A stretch of 64,000 bases of DNA from DASPUH01 sp964518505 (lineage in GTDB: Bacteria; Chloroflexota; Limnocylindria; Limnocylindrales; CSP1-4). The notes beneath the pieces were generated by a model. The model was given only the letters and a program-made list of their open reading frames with translations, was not told the DNA's origin and did not search any database. The stretch covers positions 62,001-126,000 of the forward strand of contig CAZFGT010000002.1 in NCBI GenBank assembly GCA_964518505.1, in the 5' to 3' direction. The translations under genes and the position numbers were made by a program. This document shows, in pieces, positions 32,801 through 41,737 of the stretch; within the stretch, counting starts at the first letter, position 1; each line of letters begins with the position of its first letter.

Positions 32801-34066
32801 TCAGGCGAGGTGCAGCTCGCGGGCCTCGTAGCGGAGCTGGTCGCGGTGATCAGGATGGGCCACCGCGATGAGGGCCTCCGCCCGCTCGTGGAGGCTCCGG
32901 CCGAACAGTTCGGCGACGCCCCACTCGGTGACGATGGTGGGGGCGTGGGCCCGGGTCGTCACCACGCCGGCCCCGTCCTGGAGGGTGGCCACGATGCGCG
33001 AGCGGTCGTGGGCCGTCGAGGGCAGGGCGATGATCGCTCGGCCGGACTCGGCGAGAAGCGCCCCGCGCACGAAGTCGTGCTGGCCGCCCACGCCGCTGTA
33101 CATGCGGTGGCCGATCGAATCGGCCACGACCTGGCCGGTCAGGTCGACCTCGATGGCTGAATTGATGGCCACCATGTGGCTGAAGGTGCGGATGACGGCC
33201 GTGTCGTTGGTGAAGTCGACCGGCCGCATCTCGACCATGGGGTTGTCGTTGACGAATTCGTACAGCCGGCGGCTGCCCATCATGAAGGCGCACACGATCT
33301 TGCCCCGGTTGCGCTCCTTGCGGGCCCCCGTGACGACGCCCGCCTCCACCAGGTCGACCACAGGGTCGGTGAACATCTCGGTGTGGATGCCCAGATCGTG
33401 TTTCCCGCCGAGTGCGGCGCCGACCGCCGCGGGGATGGCGCCGATGCCCAGCTGGAGGGTGGCCCCGTCAGGCACCAGCTCGGCCACGAACTGGCCGATG
33501 CGGCGCTCCGTCTCGCCGATCTGGGGCACCTTCAGCACGTGGGGCGGTTCGTTCACCTCGACGGCCAGGTCGATGGCGCTGACGTGGATGAAGCTCTCGC
33601 CAAGCGTGCGCGGCAGCGCTGGGTTCAGCTGCACGATCACGGTGCGCGCGGCCGACATGGCCGCCGGCACGGCCTCCACGGAGGTGCCCAGCGAGCAGAA
33701 GCCGTGACGGTCGGGCGGGGTCACGTTGAGGAAGAGCGCATCGAGCGGCAGCAGGCCGCGCCGGAAGAGCCGCGGCACGTCCGACAGGAAGACGGGCACG
33801 TAGTCGGCCCGGCCCTCGTTCACCGCCGCTCGGGCGTTGGGCCCGACGAACAACGCCCGGTGGCGGAAGTGGCCGGCCATCTCGGGCGCCAGGTGGGGGG
33901 CCGGGCCCTCGATGTGCAGGTGGACGACGGAGACGTCGTGCAGCTCCGGCGCGCGAGCGACGAGGGCGGCCAGGAGCACTTCGGGGGTCGCCGCGGCGCA
34001 CTGCAGGTAGATCTGGTCGCCGGAACGGATCCCGGCCACGGCCTCCGCCGCGCTGACCACGCGCAT
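32801..34066 (-). CDS. Acetyl-CoA hydrolase/transferase family CoA-transferase
   Basis: 421 aa from ATG 34066 (GGAGCGA just upstream). Family blocks include GSTP-like TPEVLLAAL, the LNVTPPDRHGFCSLGTS region, QLGIGAIPAAVG and GIHTEMFTDPVVDLVEAG, whose Glu is the expected covalent catalytic residue; also HRMYSGVGGQHDFVRGA and TEWGVAELFGRS. It would move CoA between acetyl-CoA and another acid such as 4-hydroxybutyrate, succinate or propionate. Beside phosphoketolase and acetate kinase it can link acetate and acyl-CoA pools. A GGGCC-N4-GGCCC dyad lies 99 bases upstream, between it and a divergent stress protein gene. Confidence 0.9.
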   Translation of the reverse strand: MRVVSAAEAVAGIRSGDQIYLQCAAATPEVLLAALVARAPELHDVSVVHLHIEGPAPHLAPEMAGHFRHRALFVGPNARAAVNEGRADYVPVFLSDVPRLFRRGLLPLDALFLNVTPPDRHGFCSLGTSVEAVPAAMSAARTVIVQLNPALPRTLGESFIHVSAIDLAVEVNEPPHVLKVPQIGETERRIGQFVAELVPDGATLQLGIGAIPAAVGAALGGKHDLGIHTEMFTDPVVDLVEAGVVTGARKERNRGKIVCAFMMGSRRLYEFVNDNPMVEMRPVDFTNDTAVIRTFSHMVAINSAIEVDLTGQVVADSIGHRMYSGVGGQHDFVRGALLAESGRAIIALPSTAHDRSRIVATLQDGAGVVTTRAHAPTIVTEWGVAELFGRSLHERAEALIAVAHPDHRDQLRYEARELHLA

Positions 34067-34164
34067 CTTCGCTCCTTGGCTCGGGGCGCCAGCCGTGGGC
34101 ACCGCGGTACACAGGATGGCCCGCTCCGGCCGCGGGCGCGCGGGTCATCCGCCCTTTCCACAAC

Positions 34165-34178
34165 GGGCCGGACGGCCC
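34165..34178. promoter_or_regulatory. DosR-like dyad GGGCC-GGAC-GGCCC
   Basis: Perfect 5+4+5 inverted repeat between the divergent CoA-transferase and tandem stress protein genes. It has the same geometry as 24418-24431 and 45862-45875. Five-base G/C arms can occur by chance at this base composition. Confidence 0.35.
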
Positions 34179-34277
34179 TGCCCACGCGCGGCCCGGCGAC
34201 CCATGATGGCGACACGACCACGAGCGCGCCTCGCCGGACTCGGAGATGGCCCGCCTCGGGGTCCCGAGGTGATGACG

Positions 34278-35261
34278 ATGCGACTGCTGCTGGCGACCGA
34301 CGGTTCCGCATCCGCTGAACGCGCGTTGCAGCTCCTCATCCAGGAGCCCTGGCCCGCTCCCTCCGTGGTGCGGGTCGTGACCGTCCTCGACGAAGTGGCC
34401 ATGAGCGCCGGGAACCCCTGGCCGATCGTGGCGCCCGTGGCGCCCTTCGACATCGACGAGGTGGCCCGTGTGGCCGCCACGGCGACGCTCGAGAACGCCG
34501 CGGAGCGGCTCCGGCCGTTCCTGGCGGTGGAGACCGTGATCCTGGCCGGGCGGCCGGCGCAGGTCATCGCCGACGAGGCCCGGCGGTGGGAGGCCGACGT
34601 CATCGTGATGGGCAGCCGCGGCCACGGAGCCCTCTCGTCGATGGTCCTCGGGTCCGTCTCGGCCGAGGTCATCGATCTGTCCGACCGGCCCGTGCTGGTG
34701 GCGCACAGCGATCGCCTGCGTGGCGTCGTGCTGGGCGTCGACGGTTCGACCGGGGCCGAGCGAGCGGTCGATCTGGTCCTCCAGTGGGTCCCCCTCCGAT
34801 CGACCCCGATCCACGTGGTCGCCGTCGCGCCCTCCCTCTACCCCTGGTGGGTCGGGATGGCCGAGGCCGGCGGCGTGACGACGGTGCCGCAGCTGCTGGC
34901 CTCCGAGGAAGCCACGCGGGCCGACGAGGTGGAGCTCGTCCAGGCGACCGTGGAGCGGCTCGTCCGGGCCGGCTACCGGGCCACCGGCAGCGTCCGCGAC
35001 GGCGATGCCGCCGACCAGCTCATCAAGGCGGTCGAGGCGACGGGCAGCGACCTGATCGTGGTCGGCACGCGGGGCAGGACCGGCCTGACCCGGCTCGTCC
35101 TGGGCAGTGTGGCGCGCAACATCGTGACGCACGCGCCGTGCTCCGTACTCGTCGTCCACCCGCCGCGCGTCGCGGCGCACGGCGGCCGATGGACGGAGCC
35201 CACCACGACCGAGGCTCGCACCGGAGAACCGCTGGCCGTCACCGGCGGCCCGCGCGCCTGA
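34278..35261 (+). CDS. Tandem-domain universal stress protein (A)
   Basis: 327 aa from ATG 34278 (GAGGTGA 5 bases upstream; ATG 34272 also in frame). Two UspA domains: residues 1-150, starting MRLLLATDGSASAERAL and ending in the ATP loop GSRGHGALSSMVLGSVS; and about 150-305, ending GTRGRTGLTRLVLGSVARN followed by APCSVLVVHPP. Both carry a full G-x2-G-x9-G-S nucleotide motif. Tandem Usp proteins of this form are strongly linked to DosR regulation in mycobacteria. Divergent from the CoA-transferase and converging on a second tandem Usp. Confidence 0.9.
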   Translation: MRLLLATDGSASAERALQLLIQEPWPAPSVVRVVTVLDEVAMSAGNPWPIVAPVAPFDIDEVARVAATATLENAAERLRPFLAVETVILAGRPAQVIADEARRWEADVIVMGSRGHGALSSMVLGSVSAEVIDLSDRPVLVAHSDRLRGVVLGVDGSTGAERAVDLVLQWVPLRSTPIHVVAVAPSLYPWWVGMAEAGGVTTVPQLLASEEATRADEVELVQATVERLVRAGYRATGSVRDGDAADQLIKAVEATGSDLIVVGTRGRTGLTRLVLGSVARNIVTHAPCSVLVVHPPRVAAHGGRWTEPTTTEARTGEPLAVTGGPRA

Positions 35262-35282
35262 CCGAACCGGCCAGGGGCAGTG

Positions 35283-35309
35283 GCGCGGGGGCGGGAGCCG
35301 CCCCCGTGC
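35283..35309. terminator. Bidirectional hairpin terminator
   Basis: A 12-bp stem (one G-U pair) with a GAG loop, core CGGGGGCGG/CCGCCCCCG, between the stops of two converging stress protein genes. It can end both transcripts. Confidence 0.7.
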
Positions 35310-35312
35310 GCC

Positions 35313-36224
35313 TCAGACGGAGACCGCTTCAGGCCGCTCCACGCGTGCGGGCACCTTGACCTCCTCCGGCGCCGCGACCCTGAGCGGCTCGCGGACCACG
35401 AGGACCGAGGCGGCCGTGTGGAGCAGCACGTTGCGGGCCACGCTGCCCAACAGCAGGCGGGTCAGGCCGGTGTGGCCACGGCTGCCCACGACGATGAGGC
35501 CCGTGTCGAAGTTCTCGGCGGCCTTGATGATCTCGTGGGCGGCATCGCCCGTGCCGATGGACCAGCGGACGGCATAGCCGCTCTCTTCGAGACGGCGGGC
35601 GACGCTGGCCGCGACGGCTTCGGCGCGCCAGCGGTCCTCCACCAGCCGGCCCTCAGCGGGCTCCAGGGGCCGGTCGGCCCCTTCCGATAGCGGCAGCATG
35701 ACCGGCAGGTCGGGTCCCGGCGCGACGCTCAGGACCTCGATCGGGCGCTCGGCCAGGATCCGGTTGGCGATGAGGTAGCTGACCGCTCCATCGCCCGACG
35801 GTGAGCCGTCCACGGCCACGAGGAGCGAGTCCGCCGCCGCTCGACGCACGACGAGCACGGGGCAGGAAGCATGGTCCACGACCTCCGCCGACACCGACCC
35901 GAGCAGCATCGAGCGCAACGGACCCCGCCCGCGGCTGCCGACGATGACCAGCTCGGCGCGCAGATCGGCCGCCGTCTCCACCAGGAGGGTGCCGGCGCGA
36001 CCCACCAGCGTGGTGCGACGCACGACCCGGGACTCGCTGCTCAACGACTCGGCCGCGTCATCGAGCATCTCTTCGAGCTGCTGTCGCGCGGGGCCGGTCT
36101 CGGTCGAAGTGGCGACCACGCCGACGACGTCGATGATCGAGCCACTCGGCCAGGCGAGCGAGGCTGCGAATTCGGTCGCGGCTCGTGATGAGGGTGACCC
36201 GTCCAGGGCCAGCAGGGCGCGCAT
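35313..36224 (-). CDS. Tandem-domain universal stress protein (B)
   Basis: 303 aa with GGAAGGAG 6 bases before ATG 36224. Two UspA domains: about 1-145, with GSRGRGPLRSMLLGSVSAEV and the following CPVLVVRR; and about 145-290, with GSRGHTGLTRLLLGSVARNV. Both ATP loops are complete. It is the mirror partner of the tandem Usp at 34278-35261 and probably arose by duplication. It is divergent from the hydrogenase operon, whose promoter region (36225-36366) it shares. Confidence 0.9.
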   Translation of the reverse strand: MRALLALDGSPSSRAATEFAASLAWPSGSIIDVVGVVATSTETGPARQQLEEMLDDAAESLSSESRVVRRTTLVGRAGTLLVETAADLRAELVIVGSRGRGPLRSMLLGSVSAEVVDHASCPVLVVRRAAADSLLVAVDGSPSGDGAVSYLIANRILAERPIEVLSVAPGPDLPVMLPLSEGADRPLEPAEGRLVEDRWRAEAVAASVARRLEESGYAVRWSIGTGDAAHEIIKAAENFDTGLIVVGSRGHTGLTRLLLGSVARNVLLHTAASVLVVREPLRVAAPEEVKVPARVERPEAVSV

Positions 36225-36303
36225 CGCAGGCTCCTTCCAGCGGGGCCGGGATCACCGGCCATCGCGAGGATGGACGCCGGACGGCCCCCCAACGACCGCC
36301 GAG

Positions 36304-36366
36304 GGTCACTGGGACGCGTGACCAATGGCCCTCGATGCGCCACGGCCCGTCCCGCAGGATGGGCCC
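36304..36366 (+). promoter_or_regulatory. Promoter and dyad of the hydrogenase operon
   Basis: GGTCAC-N8-GTGACC (36304-36323) is centred 53.5 bases before ATG 36367; inside it GGGAC-GCGT-GACCA (36311-36324) resembles a DosR half-plus-half site. CAGGAT (36355-36360) stands exactly 6 bases before the ATG, consistent with a leaderless transcript and an activator bound near -50. Confidence 0.45.
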
Positions 36367-36837
36367 ATGAGCTCATCAACACGTGCCCTGCTCAGCAAGA
36401 CGCGGTTCGCCGCAGGCATGTCGCCCGATGTGTGCAAGCGCCTGGCGGCGCTCGCCGACGTCGCTGATGTGCCGGCCGGCAGCCAGGTCATCCGGGAAGG
36501 CGAGCCGATCGCCGCCCTCGGCGTCGTCATCAGCGGACGGATCGCCCTCCGCCTGAACGTGCCCGGCGTCGGCCCGCAGACGATCCTGACGGTCGACGAC
36601 GGCGACGTCTTCGGCTGGTCGGCCGTTATGCCCGGCTCACGCTCCACGTCGACGGGTACGGCGCTCGTCGCCACGCAGGCCCTCCTGTTCGAGCGCGAGC
36701 GCCTGCTCGCGGCCATGGACGAGGACTGCGAACTCGCCAGCGCCGTCTACCAGCGCATGCTCAAGGTGGTCGCGCGGCGGCTGGCCGCGACGCGGGTCCA
36801 GTTGCTGGACCTCTATCGCGTCGGTCACGTCTCATGA
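36367..36837 (+). CDS. Cyclic-nucleotide-binding domain protein without HTH
   Basis: 156 aa. A Crp-type beta-barrel (about residues 15-120) shows PAGSQVIREGEP, GVVISGRIALRL and DDGDVFGWSAV, followed by a long C-helix (about 120-150); the DNA-binding wing of Crp/Fnr proteins is missing. It probably senses a nucleotide, haem or redox cue and acts through protein contact. Its stop overlaps the start of the hydrogenase electron-transfer subunit (ATGA at 36834-36837), so it may be a regulatory subunit or activity switch of the enzyme rather than a transcription factor (inference). Confidence 0.8.
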   Translation: MSSSTRALLSKTRFAAGMSPDVCKRLAALADVADVPAGSQVIREGEPIAALGVVISGRIALRLNVPGVGPQTILTVDDGDVFGWSAVMPGSRSTSTGTALVATQALLFERERLLAAMDEDCELASAVYQRMLKVVARRLAATRVQLLDLYRVGHVS

Positions 36838-38822
36838 CACTCGACAGCGGCCGTTTCCTGCCGCGCAACGAACTTGAACACCTCTTCTCCGCTCTCCAGG
36901 CCGACGGTCGACGCGTCGTCGGACCGACGGTCGTCGACGGAGCGGTCGTCTACGACGAGCTGACCTCACCGGCCCAGCTGCCGGTCGGCTGGGAGGCCGA
37001 CACGGCCCCGGGCAAGTACCGCCTCCGCTCCAAGGGCGGCGAGCGGGCCTTTGACTACACCATCCCGGTCACCAGCTGGAAGCGCTTCACCCACCCGTCC
37101 GTCGTGCCCCTGACGCGCGGCCGCCGCGACGAGGGCCAGGTCGTGGTCGAGTCGGTGATCCCCGACGCGCCGCGGCTGGCGTTCGTCGGCGTGCGGGCCT
37201 GCGAAGTCGCGGCCCTCGCCATCCAGACCCGCGCCATGCGCGCCGGGCCGCTCGGCGACGCCGACCATGCCGCCCGCGACGAGGCGGCCCTGGTCGTGGC
37301 GGTCGAGTGCGCCACCTCCACCAGCACCTGCTTCTGCACCTCGATGGGCACCGGGCCCGAGGTCAAGGGCGGCGTCGACATCGTCCTCTCGGAGCTCGAC
37401 GACGGGTTCGTCGTGCGCACCGGGACGCCCGCCGGGGCCCGCCTCGTGAAGGGCCTCGGGCTGCGACCCGCGGCGGCCCCCGAGACGGACCGTGCCACGA
37501 AGCAGGTCGCGGCCGTGCGAGAAGCCATCGGTGACCCCGTGCCAGCGGAGGGCCTGCCGGCCCGCCTGCGCGCGGCGCTCGATCATCCGCGCTGGGACCA
37601 GGTGGCCGAACGGTGCCTGGCCTGCGCCAACTGCACCCTCGTCTGCCCCACCTGCTTCTGCACCAGCGTGGCCGTCGCTTCCGACCTCGACGGGGTCGAG
37701 GGCAGCACGAGCCGCACCTGGGACAGCTGCTTCAGCCTCGGCTTCGGCCGCGTGGCCGGAGACGCCAACTTCCGGCCCCAGGTCAAGGATCGCTACCGCC
37801 AGTGGCTGACCCACAAGTTCTCCACGTGGTTCGACCAGTTCGGCTCGACCGGCTGCGTCGGCTGCGGTCGCTGCATCGCCTGGTGCCCCGTGGGCATCGA
37901 CGTGCGCGAGGAACTCCGCGCCATCGCCCCGGCCGACGCGCCGGCCGGACCCATCCCCTGGCCCCGCTCGCCGGCCGCCGGCCGTGCGCCGGCGCCGCTG
38001 GAGACGGTGCTGCCCGCCACGCACGCCGTGGCCACGATCCGGGCCCTCGCGGCGGAGACCGTCGACACCACGACGATCCGCCTCGCCTGCAGCGACCCGG
38101 CCATCCTGGCCGCCCAGCCCGGCCAGTTCGTGATGGTCGAGCTGCCGGCCTTCGCCGTGCCGCCCATCTCCATCTCGCGCATGCTGCCGGACGGCCTCGA
38201 ACTGACCGTACGGGCCGTCGGTCCGGCCACGTCCGCCATCACCAGCCTGCCGCTCGGCGCGGAGATCTCGCTGCGCGGCCCGATGGGTCGCGGCTGGCCG
38301 GTCGCCGAGGCCTACGGCCGCGACGTCGTGATCGTGGCCGGCGGCATCGGCCTGGCCCCCTTGCGGCCGCTCATCGACCGCATCCTGGCCGAGCGGCCGC
38401 GGTTCGGCGCGGTGCGCCTCTACCTTGGCGCGCGGACACCGGGCGACCGCCTCTTCGTGCACGAGATGCACGCCCTGGCCGGCCGCGCCGACCTGCAGGT
38501 CAGCGAGATCGTCGATCGGGCCGGGCCGGAGTGGACCGGGCGGGTCGGCGTCGTCACGCAACTCTTCGACCAGGCCAGCTGGAACGGAGCCCGGGTCACC
38601 GCCTATATGTGCGGCCCCGAGCGGATGATGCAGGCCACGGCCGCGACGCTGGGTCGCCTCGGCGTGCGGCCCGCGACCACCTGGCTGACCCTCGAACGCA
38701 ACATGGCCTGCGGCGTCGGCACGTGCGGCCACTGCCAGCTGGGGCCGTTCTTCGTCTGCCGTGACGGGCCCGTGTTCTCACTGGCCGGACTCGGTGACGC
38801 ATTCGGCCGGGAGGGCCTCTAG
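36834..38822 (+). CDS. Fused beta-gamma subunit of group 3b-like [NiFe] hydrogenase
   Basis: 662 aa. Residues about 1-380 match the beta (ferredoxin-like, HydB) subunit of sulfhydrogenases with FACEVAAL-type GVRACEVAAL, CATSTSTCFCTSMG, and two cluster motifs CLACANCTLVCPTCFC (about 259) and CVGCGRCIAWCP (about 341). Residues about 395-662 match the gamma (HydG) FAD/NAD(P) reductase: SISRMLPDG, GGIGLAPLRPLI (about 502), CGPERMM and a C-terminal [2Fe-2S] site ACGVGTCGHCQLG plus a Cys in FVCRDGP. In most organisms these are two genes; here a Pro/Ala-rich linker (about 365-395) joins them. It passes electrons between the hydrogenase core and NAD(P). One base separates it from the small subunit gene. 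Confidence 0.88.
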   Translation: MTLDSGRFLPRNELEHLFSALQADGRRVVGPTVVDGAVVYDELTSPAQLPVGWEADTAPGKYRLRSKGGERAFDYTIPVTSWKRFTHPSVVPLTRGRRDEGQVVVESVIPDAPRLAFVGVRACEVAALAIQTRAMRAGPLGDADHAARDEAALVVAVECATSTSTCFCTSMGTGPEVKGGVDIVLSELDDGFVVRTGTPAGARLVKGLGLRPAAAPETDRATKQVAAVREAIGDPVPAEGLPARLRAALDHPRWDQVAERCLACANCTLVCPTCFCTSVAVASDLDGVEGSTSRTWDSCFSLGFGRVAGDANFRPQVKDRYRQWLTHKFSTWFDQFGSTGCVGCGRCIAWCPVGIDVREELRAIAPADAPAGPIPWPRSPAAGRAPAPLETVLPATHAVATIRALAAETVDTTTIRLACSDPAILAAQPGQFVMVELPAFAVPPISISRMLPDGLELTVRAVGPATSAITSLPLGAEISLRGPMGRGWPVAEAYGRDVVIVAGGIGLAPLRPLIDRILAERPRFGAVRLYLGARTPGDRLFVHEMHALAGRADLQVSEIVDRAGPEWTGRVGVVTQLFDQASWNGARVTAYMCGPERMMQATAATLGRLGVRPATTWLTLERNMACGVGTCGHCQLGPFFVCRDGPVFSLAGLGDAFGREGL

Positions 38823-39686
38823 ATGACCAGCCAACCCTGGGCCGCGCCCGTGCGACATTCCCCGCGCGCCGGCACGCCGCAGCGTCCGCGCATCGGCGTG
38901 GTCAAGTTCGCCTCGTGCGACGGCTGCCAGCTGACGCTCCTCGACCTCGAGGACGAGTTGCTCGCCATCGCCGAGCGGGTGGACGTGGTGGAGTTCGCCG
39001 AGGCCACCTCCCGCCGCTCCGCCGGCCCCTTCGACGTCCTCTTCGTGGAGGGCTCCATCAGCACGGAGGAGCAGGCCGAGGAGATCGCCCGGCTGCGCGC
39101 CGTGAGCACGCGACTCATCACCATCGGCGCGTGCGCCACCGCGGGCGGCATCCAGGCCATCCGCAACTGGTTCGACCATGACGCCATCCGCGCCGCCATC
39201 TACCCCCAGACGGAGTTCGTGGAGTCGCTGGCCATGGCCCGGCCGGTGGCCGACTTCGTGGCCGTCGACGGTGAACTGCGCGGCTGCCCCATCTCGCCGG
39301 CCCAGCTGCGTGAGTTCCTCATCGCCCTCGTGACCGGCCGCAAGCCGCAGCTGCCCGATGAGGCGGTGTGCCTCGAGTGCAAGCGGCGCGGCGTCGTCTG
39401 CGTCGCCGTCGCCCGTGGTCTGCCCTGCCTTGGCCCGGTCACCCGGACCGGTTGCGGGGCGATCTGCCCCGCCTACGGCCGCGGCTGCTACGGCTGCTTC
39501 GGCCCGCGCGAGGCGGCCAACACGACCTCTCTCGCAGCCTGGCTCTCCGACGACCGGTCGGCCCACGAAGTGGCCCGCCTGTTCTCCGGCTTCACCGCCT
39601 GGTCGCCCCCGTTCCGCACCCAGATCGACGCCCACGGCGGACCGCCCGGGCCCGGCGAACCCAAGCTGGAGCCGCACGATGCATGA
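38823..39686 (+). CDS. [NiFe] hydrogenase small (delta) subunit
   Basis: 287 aa. The proximal-cluster motif ASCDGCQLTLLDLEDEL (about residues 30-46) and GACATAGGIQAIRNW (about 104) are typical of F420-non-reducing and sulfhydrogenase small subunits. Further Cys-containing segments CLECKRRGVVCV, GLPCLGPVTRTGCGAICP and GCYGCFGP bind the medial and distal clusters. No Tat signal, so the enzyme is cytoplasmic. It wires the NiFe site to the beta-gamma subunit. Its last codons overlap the large subunit start by 8 bases. Confidence 0.92.
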   Translation: MTSQPWAAPVRHSPRAGTPQRPRIGVVKFASCDGCQLTLLDLEDELLAIAERVDVVEFAEATSRRSAGPFDVLFVEGSISTEEQAEEIARLRAVSTRLITIGACATAGGIQAIRNWFDHDAIRAAIYPQTEFVESLAMARPVADFVAVDGELRGCPISPAQLREFLIALVTGRKPQLPDEAVCLECKRRGVVCVAVARGLPCLGPVTRTGCGAICPAYGRGCYGCFGPREAANTTSLAAWLSDDRSAHEVARLFSGFTAWSPPFRTQIDAHGGPPGPGEPKLEPHDA

Positions 39687-41004
39687 CACCGGCCTGCCCA
39701 CCGGCACGAGCGGCGACCTTGTCGTCGATATCGCCGGCCTGACCCGCGTCGAGGGCGAAGGCTCGCTCCGCCTGCGCGTCCGCAACGGGGCCGTCGAAGA
39801 GGCGCACCTCGAGATCTTCGAGGCTCCACGCTACTTCGAGCGGCTCGTCGTGGGGCGCACGCCCGACGAGGTCATCGACATCGTCGCCCGCATCTGCGGC
39901 ATCTGCCCCGTCGCCTACCAGATGACCGCGGTGCATGCCTTCGAGCACGGCTTGGGCATCCCCATCGACCCGCAGGTCCGCGCGCTCCGCCGCCTGCTGT
40001 ACTGCGGCGAGTGGATCGAGAGCCACGCCCTCCACGTCTACCTGCTGCACCTGCCCGACTTCCTGGGCTACGCCAGCGCCCTCGAGCTGGCGCGCGACCA
40101 TCGCGCCGCGGTCGAGGCCGGCCTCAACCTCAAGAAGGCCGGCAACAAGATCGTCGAGCTCATCGGCGGGCGTGCCATCCACCCCGTGTCGGTGCGTGTC
40201 GGCGGCTTCTCCCGCACCTTCCTCAAGACCGAGATCACGTCCCTCCGTGAGCCGCTCGCGGCGGCCCTGGAGATCGCCCTCGCCACGGTCGACCTGGTGG
40301 CCGGCCTGGTCCCGCCCGACTTCCAGCGCGAGGCTCGCATGGTGGCGCTCCGCCACCCCACCGAGTACCCCATGAACGAGGGCCGCATCGTCTCGACCGA
40401 CGGCCTTGACCTCGCCCCGACCGACTGGCTGAGCGAGTTCCAGGAGGGCCAGGTCGCCTGGTCGCACGCCCTGCAGTCCCGCAGCCACGACGGCCGGCCC
40501 TACCTCCTGGGCCCCGGCTCGCGCCTCACCCTCGCCGCGGACCAGCTGCATCCCACCGCCGCCGCCGCGCTGGCCCGGACCGGGCTGGCCGGCGAGATCC
40601 GCACCAACCCCTACCGCAGCATCGTGGCCCGCGCCATCGAGCTCGTCGACGCGGTGGCCGAGGCGCTCGACATCGTGGAGGCGTACCAGCCGCCCGATCG
40701 GGCGGCCACGCCGTGGACCCCCGGCCCGTGCACCGCGGCCTGGGCCACCGAGGCGCCTCGCGGCATGATCTTCCACGCCTACCAGCTCGACGACCAGGGC
40801 CTCATCGCTGACGCCCGGATCGTGCCCCCGACGAGCCAGAACCAGGCCGCCATCGAGGCCGACCTGACGATCTTCGCGCCGCAGGTCCTGGGCCTTCCCT
40901 CTGACCAGGCCACCCATCGCATCGAGCAGCTCATCCGGAGCTACGACCCGTGCATCAGCTGCGCCACGCACTTCCTGCAGCTGCACATCCAGGACCTGGG
41001 GTGA
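39679..41004 (+). CDS. [NiFe] hydrogenase large (alpha) subunit
   Basis: 441 aa from ATG 39679, inside the small subunit stop region; the frame extends upstream only through that gene. The L1 motif RICGICPVAY (about residues 71-80) and the L2 motif DPCISCATH near the C-terminus supply the four Cys ligands of the NiFe centre. Ten residues follow the final His, the tail removed by a maturation protease, encoded next. Length and context fit group 3b NADP-linked hydrogenases, which oxidise or evolve H2 and in some archaea reduce sulfur. The stop overlaps the protease start (TGATG). Confidence 0.93.
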   Translation: MHDTGLPTGTSGDLVVDIAGLTRVEGEGSLRLRVRNGAVEEAHLEIFEAPRYFERLVVGRTPDEVIDIVARICGICPVAYQMTAVHAFEHGLGIPIDPQVRALRRLLYCGEWIESHALHVYLLHLPDFLGYASALELARDHRAAVEAGLNLKKAGNKIVELIGGRAIHPVSVRVGGFSRTFLKTEITSLREPLAAALEIALATVDLVAGLVPPDFQREARMVALRHPTEYPMNEGRIVSTDGLDLAPTDWLSEFQEGQVAWSHALQSRSHDGRPYLLGPGSRLTLAADQLHPTAAAALARTGLAGEIRTNPYRSIVARAIELVDAVAEALDIVEAYQPPDRAATPWTPGPCTAAWATEAPRGMIFHAYQLDDQGLIADARIVPPTSQNQAAIEADLTIFAPQVLGLPSDQATHRIEQLIRSYDPCISCATHFLQLHIQDLG

Positions 41005-41492
41005 TGATGGCGGCCGTCGAGGTCGAGGTCTTCATCTGCGGCTCCCCCGACCGGGGCGATGACGGCGCGGCGATGACCGCCTGCGAGGCGGTGGTGTCCG
41101 AGTTGCCGCCCGATGTCCGCGTGCGGGCGGTCGGGCAGCTCGACGTCGACGACCTCCTGGCGGTCCCGCCCCAGGCACGGGTGGTGATCGTCGACGTGGC
41201 GACCGGCATCGAGCCGGGGACCATCCTTGAACTGCCGCTGGCCGACCTGCTGGAGAACGAGACGATCCGTCCCCGCTCCTCGCACGCCCTGGCCGTCGCC
41301 GGCACGGTGGCCCTCGCCGAGTTGATCGGGGCGCGGCCGCTGCAGGGGCGCGTGGTGGCGCTGGGCGGCACCCGCTTCGCCATGGGCGACGTCCTCAGCG
41401 GTCCCGTCGCCGCGGCCCTGCCGCGCTTCGCTTCCGCCATCCGCGAGGCCGTCGAGCACGCCCGCACCGAAGGGGCCGCCGCATGTGCCTGA
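41004..41492 (+). CDS. Hydrogenase maturation protease (HyaD/HycI family)
   Basis: 162 aa from ATG 41004 (GTG 41001 also in frame). The fold start FICGSPDRGDDGAAM replaces the usual GN-x-L-x2-DDG with GSPDRGDDG, retaining the metal-binding acidic residue; another conserved Asp lies in IVDVATGIEPG (about 67). It should clip the C-terminal tail of the large subunit after nickel insertion. The gene overlaps the large subunit stop and the hypC start (9 bases), a fully coupled order. Confidence 0.85.
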   Translation: MMAAVEVEVFICGSPDRGDDGAAMTACEAVVSELPPDVRVRAVGQLDVDDLLAVPPQARVVIVDVATGIEPGTILELPLADLLENETIRPRSSHALAVAGTVALAELIGARPLQGRVVALGGTRFAMGDVLSGPVAAALPRFASAIREAVEHARTEGAAACA

Positions 41493-41737
41493 TGGCCCCC
41501 GGCCGGATCACCGAGATCCATGGCTCCGAGGCGACCGTCGAGGTCGCCGGCCGGCGCCGTGTGGTCTCGCTCCTGGTCGAGCCGGAGGTGCAGGTCGGGG
41601 AATGGGTTATCGTGGCCGGCAGCCTCGTCATCCGCCGGCTCGAGGCCGACGCCGCAGGAGAGATCACCGACGCCGTCGAGCTGGCCTCGGCGGCTCCACC
41701 TTCCGCACCACTTCAACCGATGGGAGCCCCACGATGA
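41483..41737 (+). CDS. hypC: Hydrogenase assembly chaperone HypC
   Basis: 84 aa beginning MCLMAPGRI: the N-terminal Cys2 and Pro are the HypC/HybG hallmark, used to hold the Fe(CN)2CO unit and the large subunit precursor. A small OB-like beta region follows (ATVEVAGRRRVVSLL, VGEWVIVAG). The remaining Hyp proteins (A, B, D, E, F) are not in this window and must be elsewhere. It overlaps the protease gene and the transporter gene (ATGA). Confidence 0.9.
   Translation: MCLMAPGRITEIHGSEATVEVAGRRRVVSLLVEPEVQVGEWVIVAGSLVIRRLEADAAGEITDAVELASAAPPSAPLQPMGAPR

Noticed and set aside
39358..39678. N-terminal extension of the hydrogenase large subunit
   Set aside because: It lies wholly inside the small subunit gene in another frame and has no family similarity.
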